The translations under genes were made by a program, and so were the position numbers. Positions 14,475 to 17,523 of a stretch of 17,523 bases of DNA are shown here, one piece after another. The stretch covers positions 1 to 17,523 of the forward strand of contig DASRJH010000165.1 of assembly GCA_035649575.1 (NCBI GenBank), given 5' to 3'. Source of the stretch: DASVAL01 sp035649575 (lineage in GTDB: Bacteria; Planctomycetota; UBA1135; UBA2386). Positions within the stretch are counted from its first letter, which is position 1. The number at the start of each line of letters is the position of its first letter. The notes beneath the pieces were generated by a model, which did no database searches, was not told the origin of the DNA, and was given only the letters and a program-made list of their open reading frames with translations.

Positions 14475-15704
14475 TCAATCGTAGAGCAGGAACGGTTGCC
14501 GCCGGATGCGGAACAGCTCGAGCTCCTTCTTCCAGCTCGCGACGATCGTGTCGGCTGCCTGGCCCGCGAGGATCGCGTCACGCGTCGCTTCGTGCTTGAG
14601 CAGCCAGTCGATTTTCTTCGTGTCCCACTGCGTCGCATGCAGCGCGCGCAGCGCCGTAGCGACGTGCAGGCCCGTGCGCACGGGCTCGAACGTGCTCCAG
14701 TCGGTGATCACGACGTTGATGCCGCTGCAGCGCTCGCCGCGGAACTTGCTTGCGGCCGGCGTGAACAACACGGGCACGAATCCGACACCGGGCAGGTTCC
14801 TGCTGCGCAGCAGCGCCGCGAGCTGCACACCGTCGCACCACGGCGCGCCGAGCACTTCGAACGGCGTGTCGGTGCCGCGCCCGACCGACAGGTTGGTGCC
14901 TTCGAGCAGCCCGATGCCCGGGTAGAGCATGGCCTGCGTGAGGCTGCGCATGTTCGGCGACGGGTTGATCCACGCGAGGCCGGTGCGGTCCCAACGGTCC
15001 GCGCGGTGCCACCCTTCGCACGCGACGACGGTGAGCTCGGCAGCGATGCCGTCTTCGCCGGTGATCATGCGCGCGAGCTCGCCGACCGTGAGGCCGTGCC
15101 GCACGGGGATCCGGTGCGCGCCGGTGAAGTCGCGCCGCGCATCGGCGAGCACGGGGCCTTCCATGCAGACACCGCCGATCGGGTTGGGGCGATCGAGCAC
15201 GAAAAAGCGCAGCTGGTGCGCGGCGGCGGCTTCGAGGCAGTTCCGCATCGTCGACACGTAGGTGTAGAAGCGGCAGCCGATGTCCTGGATGTCGAACACG
15301 AGCGTGTCGATCCCCTGCAGCATCGACCCGGTCGGCGCGCGCGTCTCGCCGTAGAGCGAGTAGACCGGCAGACCCGTCGCGGCGTCCTTCGTGTCCGTGG
15401 TCTTCTCGTCGAGCACGCCGTCCGCGCCGTGTTCGGGAGAGAACAACGCGACGAGGTGCACGTCAGGTGATTCACGGAGTACGTCGGCGGTGCGGCGGCC
15501 TGCCGCGGTGCGGCCCGTGTGGTTCGTGATCAGGCCCACGTAGCGGCCATGCAGAAGCTTGCAGCCGTCGGCCCCGAGCACGTCGATGCCCGTGCGCGTT
15601 GCCGGCGCGGCCTGGGCCAGCGCGGCTTGGGTCTGGTCTTGCGCCGCTGCCGGCGAGCAGGACCACAGGACGGACACGAGTGCTGGGATCCGGCCGGCTG
15701 CCAT
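14475..15704 (-). CDS. namZ: Exported NamZ/DUF1343-type exo-beta-N-acetylmuramidase
   Basis: The protein is 409 residues with a signal peptide (residues 1-22, ending SCSPAAAQ). It carries the DUF1343 signatures: GIDVLGAD, GLITNHTGRT (57-66), LFSPEHGADG with Glu91 and His92, YSLYGETRAPTGSML, LVFDIQDIGCRFYTYVSTM, VLDRPNPIGG, EGPVLA, IPVRHGLTVGELA, PSPNM and LLEGTNLSVGRGTDTPFEVLGAPW. Members characterised in Bacillus remove N-acetylmuramic acid residues from peptidoglycan fragments. This copy has the full canonical motif set and should work outside the cytoplasmic membrane. It is the first gene of a minus-strand operon with a leaderless paralogue and a GT-C glycosyltransferase. TAGCAT, part of a palindrome shared with the divergent gene, lies 9 nt before the ATG, with no Shine-Dalgarno sequence. 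Confidence 0.9.
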   Translation of the reverse strand: MAAGRIPALVSVLWSCSPAAAQDQTQAALAQAAPATRTGIDVLGADGCKLLHGRYVGLITNHTGRTAAGRRTADVLRESPDVHLVALFSPEHGADGVLDEKTTDTKDAATGLPVYSLYGETRAPTGSMLQGIDTLVFDIQDIGCRFYTYVSTMRNCLEAAAAHQLRFFVLDRPNPIGGVCMEGPVLADARRDFTGAHRIPVRHGLTVGELARMITGEDGIAAELTVVACEGWHRADRWDRTGLAWINPSPNMRSLTQAMLYPGIGLLEGTNLSVGRGTDTPFEVLGAPWCDGVQLAALLRSRNLPGVGFVPVLFTPAASKFRGERCSGINVVITDWSTFEPVRTGLHVATALRALHATQWDTKKIDWLLKHEATRDAILAGQAADTIVASWKKELELFRIRRQPFLLYD

Positions 15705-15713
15705 GGGCGCAGG

Positions 15714-15723
15714 ATGCTAGCAT
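15714..15723. promoter_or_regulatory. Palindrome ATGCTAGCAT in the divergent namZ/selenoprotein promoter region
   Basis: This perfect 10-bp palindrome lies in the 40-nt gap between the divergent starts at 15704 and 15745. On each strand it supplies a TAGCAT hexamer that fits a TANNNT -10 element: 9 nt before the namZ ATG on the minus strand, and 21 nt before the plus-strand ATG. It may be a shared promoter core or an operator. Confidence 0.35.
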
Positions 15724-15744
15724 GGCACGAGTCAGGCTACCGCG

Positions 15745-16965
15745 ATGCTTCGACTCGCCATGGTGATGTGTTGTGTGCTGCGCGCCATCTCGGCGCAGGG
15801 TCTGGACGCCGCCGCATTCGCGCGCGACCTCGCGGCAATCGTGCCGCAACCGGGCGAGCTCGACTGGCGCGCGATCCCGTGGCAGGCGGAGCTGCGCACG
15901 GCGCTGGTCGAGGCGAGCCGCGTGCAGAAGCCCGTGCTGCTCTGGGCCATGAACGGACACCCGCTCGGCCAGACTTGAAACAACGGCGTGATCGCCAGAC
16001 GGTCCGTCTGGTCCGACCCGGCAGTGCAGGAGCTGCTGTCGTCGTTCGTCACGGTGGCCGACGAGGTCGGCCGCCTGCAGCGCGGCAAGGACGCCGAGTG
16101 CCGCACGTTCCAGGGGTTCTGCGAATCGGGTCACTACGGCGGTCGCACGGAGCCGACGGATACGCGGCAGGGGATCTACGTGGTGACGCCGTGCGGCAAG
16201 TTCCTCGCGTCGATCAACACGAACAGCGCCACGAAGGTGGCCGAGATGCTGCGCTCGTCTCTGGCCCGCTGGTCGGAGCTGCCGGAGGCCGAACGGGCCC
16301 TCGGCGAGCGGGAAGCGAGAGACCTGCAAGCGAGCAAGCGCTTCGAGGATCGATATCCGAGCGATGGCCTGGTCCTGGTCGAGTACTTGCGCGATCTTGG
16401 CCGCCCGGTCGAGGAAAAGGACTGGCGCACGCGCGCGTGGAACACCGATCAGGTCTGGTTCACGCGGGCCGAGGCCACGAGCCTCGTGCCGAAGAAACGC
16501 GAGGTCGGTGCGACGATCTCCGTGCCGGCTCGGTTGGTCGAACGGCTGGCCCGCTTCCACCTGCTCGACTCCGTGCGTGGGCAGACTCCGCCGATGCCAC
16601 GCGAGGCCGTGGTCGAGGCGTCGCTGCAGAGCGAAGTCACGGGTGTGAACGGCGACGACGTGTGGCTTCTGTTCGCGGGCAAGACGCGCACGGAGGTCGA
16701 AAGCCGGTCGGTCGAGAGCGAGGCGGCCACGAATGCAGGTCACGGTGTCGCGACGGAGATGCGCGGCCATGCCCGGTGGAACACGAAGACGGGCCGGTTC
16801 GACGCCTTCGAGCTGATCGCGATGGGCACGCGGTGGGGGGCGACGCAATACAACGAGCGCAAGCGTGACCTGGAACCGACGGCGATCGGCTTCGCGTTCG
16901 TGCTCGCGGCGCCGGACCACCCGCGCGTCGCGCCGTCCTGCTGGTGGGACTACGACCTGCGCTAG
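15745..16965 (+). CDS. Candidate selenoprotein: exported thioredoxin-like protein with in-frame UGA (Sec78)
   Basis: Read through one TGA, the gene gives 406 residues. Residues 1-18 (LRLAMVMCCVLRAISAQ) look like an export signal. Residues 45-190 fit a thioredoxin-like domain: a helix, strand KPVLLWAM (62-69), active-site loop NGHPLGQT-U78-NNGV, helix SDPAVQELLSS, strand FVTVADE, then GIYVVTPCGKFLASI (143-157). The C-terminal part (about 260-406, with GTRWGATQYN at 361-370) is a separate domain I recall in secreted planctomycete proteins but cannot name. A hairpin with a GGUCC loop follows the TGA at SECIS distance. The upstream open frame (15745-15975) and the downstream one are in the same phase with no other interruption, and the second has no ribosome site at its GTG (15988). 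A nonsense mutation or sequencing error remains possible. No resolving Cys sits two residues before Sec; position 76 is Gln. Confidence 0.75.
15976..15978 (+). other. In-frame TGA, proposed selenocysteine codon
   Basis: Codon 78 of the frame starting at 15745. It falls in the active-site loop of the thioredoxin-like domain, between HPLGQT and NNGV, and the same frame continues for another 328 codons to the TAG at 16963-16965. Confidence 0.7.
15994..16012 (+). promoter_or_regulatory. Candidate bacterial SECIS hairpin
   Basis: CCAGAC (15995-16000) and GTCTGG (16006-16011) form a six-pair stem, extended by a G-U pair (15994 with 16012), with apical loop GGUCC (16001-16005). The first loop base is the 23rd nucleotide after the UGA. 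Bacterial SECIS elements lie directly downstream of the UGA inside the coding sequence and have a small loop with a G in the first positions; the Escherichia coli fdhF loop contains GGUC. The stem-encoding codons read AGA CGG TCC GTC TGG, and AGA is uncommon in this GC-rich window, consistent with constraint by RNA folding. Confidence 0.65.
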
Positions 16966-16973
16966 CGCGCTGC

Positions 16974-16994
16974 TGCGCCGGCGACCGCGGCGCA
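16974..16994 (+). terminator. Possible transcript-end hairpin after the selenoprotein gene
   Basis: TGCGCCG (16974-16980) and CGGCGCA (16988-16994) form a 7-bp stem with a 7-nt loop, 8 nt past the stop codon. No T run follows, so factor-independent termination is uncertain. Confidence 0.35.
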
Positions 16995-17025
16995 GAGGAA
17001 GGGTAGATTCTGGCCCGGTAGCTGC

Positions 17026-17031
17026 TACATT
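17026..17031 (+). promoter_or_regulatory. Possible -10 element (TACATT) for the tRNA pair
   Basis: TACATT ends 12 nt before the mature 5' end of the first tRNA, leaving a short leader as usual for tRNA transcripts. The -35 region (TAGATT at 17004-17009, spacing 16) is weak. Confidence 0.3.
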
Positions 17032-17043
17032 CCCGCGCCCAAC

Positions 17044-17119
17044 TACCCCGTGGTGTAATTGGTAGCACAGCAGGTTTTGGTCCTGTTAGTTGCTGGTTCG
17101 AGTCCAGCCGGGGTAACCA
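17044..17119 (+). tRNA. tRNA-Gln (anticodon TTG)
   Basis: The cloverleaf is complete: acceptor stem TACCCCG with CGGGGTA, D arm GTGTAATTGGTAGCAC, anticodon stem GCAGG with CCTGT (one G-U pair) around loop TTTTGGT, so anticodon TTG reading CAA and CAG, T arm GCTGG-TTCGAGT-CCAGC, discriminator A and an encoded CCA (17117-17119). It is followed 37 nt later by a second Gln tRNA. Confidence 0.93.
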
Positions 17120-17156
17120 AAGACTGCTGCTCGTGCAGCGCCGCCTCCTTCCGAGA

Positions 17157-17230
17157 TGCCCCGTGGTGTAACGGTAGCACAACAGGTTCTGGTCCTGTTT
17201 GTCAAGGTTCAAATCCTTGCGGGGTAACCA
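17157..17230 (+). tRNA. tRNA-Gln (anticodon CTG)
   Basis: Acceptor stem TGCCCCG pairs with CGGGGTA (one G-U), the D arm is GTGTAACGGTAGCAC, the anticodon stem ACAGG/CCTGT carries loop TTCTGGT, so anticodon CTG reading CAG, the T arm is CAAGG-TTCAAAT-CCTTG, and the discriminator A is followed by encoded CCA (17228-17230). It is probably processed from one transcript with the preceding tRNA; a strong terminator starts 3 nt downstream. Confidence 0.93.
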
Positions 17231-17233
17231 CCT

Positions 17234-17272
17234 GCAGCGCGGGTCCAGCACAGCTGGGCCCGCGCTGCTTTT
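17234..17272 (+). terminator. Rho-independent terminator of the tRNA-Gln pair
   Basis: GCAGCGCGGGTCCAGC (17234-17249) pairs with GCTGGGCCCGCGCTGC (17253-17268) along 16 positions with one U-G pair and an ACA loop, then TTTT (17269-17272). It is a classic intrinsic terminator pointing rightwards. The other strand has no T run after the stem, so it is not clearly bidirectional. Confidence 0.9.
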
Positions 17273-17283
17273 CTCGCGGGCAC

Positions 17284-17523
17284 TCACGCTTCGGTGGCGC
17301 GGTGCAGGAAACGATCCGTCATGCCCGCGATGTAGTCGCAGATCGCGCGCTCGGGTCCGTCCCTCTGCAGCCGGCGCTGCGCACCCTCGGGCACCAGCAC
17401 GGGGTTGGCGCGCAGCTCCTTGAAGAGCCGCCGGATGCGGGCGGCGCCGTCGTGCATGACCGCGAGCACGCGCGCCGACCGGTAGAAGCGAACGCGCAGG
17501 AACTCGAGCACTTCCTGCGCCAA
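17284..17523 (-). CDS. dgt: dGTPase-like HD hydrolase, C-terminal end (partial)
   Basis: The frame is open at the right edge of the window and ends at the TGA at 17284-17286, giving the last 79 or so residues. The segment FYRSARVLAVMHDGAARIRRLFKEL, then a Pro-containing loop, then RAICDYIAGMTDRFLHR matches the C-terminus of deoxyguanosinetriphosphate triphosphohydrolase-like proteins, in which 'D(Y/H)(I/L)AGMTD(R/K)(F/Y)' is highly characteristic. These HD-domain enzymes cleave dNTPs to the nucleoside and tripolyphosphate. The HD metal-binding residues lie outside the window, so activity cannot be judged. It is convergent with the tRNA pair. Confidence 0.82.
   Translation of the reverse strand: MAQEVLEFLRVRFYRSARVLAVMHDGAARIRRLFKELRANPVLVPEGAQRRLQRDGPERAICDYIAGMTDRFLHRATEA

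Noticed and set aside
15745..16965. Reading the TGA-split gene as a plain pseudogene
   Set aside because: Only one interruption occurs, it is exactly TGA at a predicted redox site, and a SECIS-like hairpin follows at the right distance. The downstream 328 codons show no decay. The alternative is kept as a stated risk.
17044..17230. A tRNA-Sec gene or an integration site next to the selenoprotein gene
   Set aside because: Both tRNAs have normal-length arms and Gln anticodons (TTG, CTG), and no integrase or duplicated tRNA end is present.

Overview
The window looks like chromosomal DNA of a GC-rich, Gram-negative member of the Planctomycetota or a close PVC relative. Three things support this: a gene for the PVC-type 'small basic protein' (1068-1400), many secreted proteins with long Ala/Gly-rich reading frames, and a secreted protein (9680-11071) whose Cys-rich C-terminal module I associate with deep-branching planctomycetes. 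The lineage call is inference, because there is no rRNA. TGA is an ordinary stop in many genes here, so the code is standard.

Layout. 1-6223 is a plus-strand block: the end of a TPR-like protein, a structured intergenic stretch, a membrane-anchored SPOR-like protein, the small basic protein, a PLP aminotransferase coupled to queE (queuosine precursor synthesis), then two overlapping genes for secreted proteins (a gluzincin-like protein with a degenerate HExxH motif and a large exported protein of unknown function). 6234-7436 is minus strand: a single-domain response regulator and a class I methyltransferase. A PilZ protein (+), a TorF-like putative porin (-) and a membrane-anchored helical protein (+) follow. 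9304-15704 is a long minus-strand run; read in its own direction it holds two tandem NamZ/DUF1343 proteins (exo-N-acetylmuramidase family), a GT-C-type membrane glycosyltransferase, a secreted propeller-like protein and an SMR transporter of the SugE/Gdx type. The first three are nearly contiguous (5 nt gaps) and look like an envelope or peptidoglycan-related operon.

The most notable locus is 15745-16965 (+), divergent from the NamZ operon. Two reading frames lie in the same phase, separated only by an in-frame TGA at 15976-15978. The TGA sits where the active site of a thioredoxin-like domain would be. 22 nt downstream is a hairpin with loop GGUCC, the arrangement expected of a bacterial SECIS element. 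I read this as a single selenocysteine-containing, exported thioredoxin-like protein of 406 residues with a C-terminal domain I cannot name. A conventional gene caller would split or truncate it.

The right end carries two tandem tRNA-Gln genes (anticodons TTG and CTG, both with encoded CCA), a strong intrinsic terminator, and the 3' end of a dGTPase-like HD hydrolase gene on the minus strand. No insertion sequence, integrase, CRISPR array or phage gene was seen.
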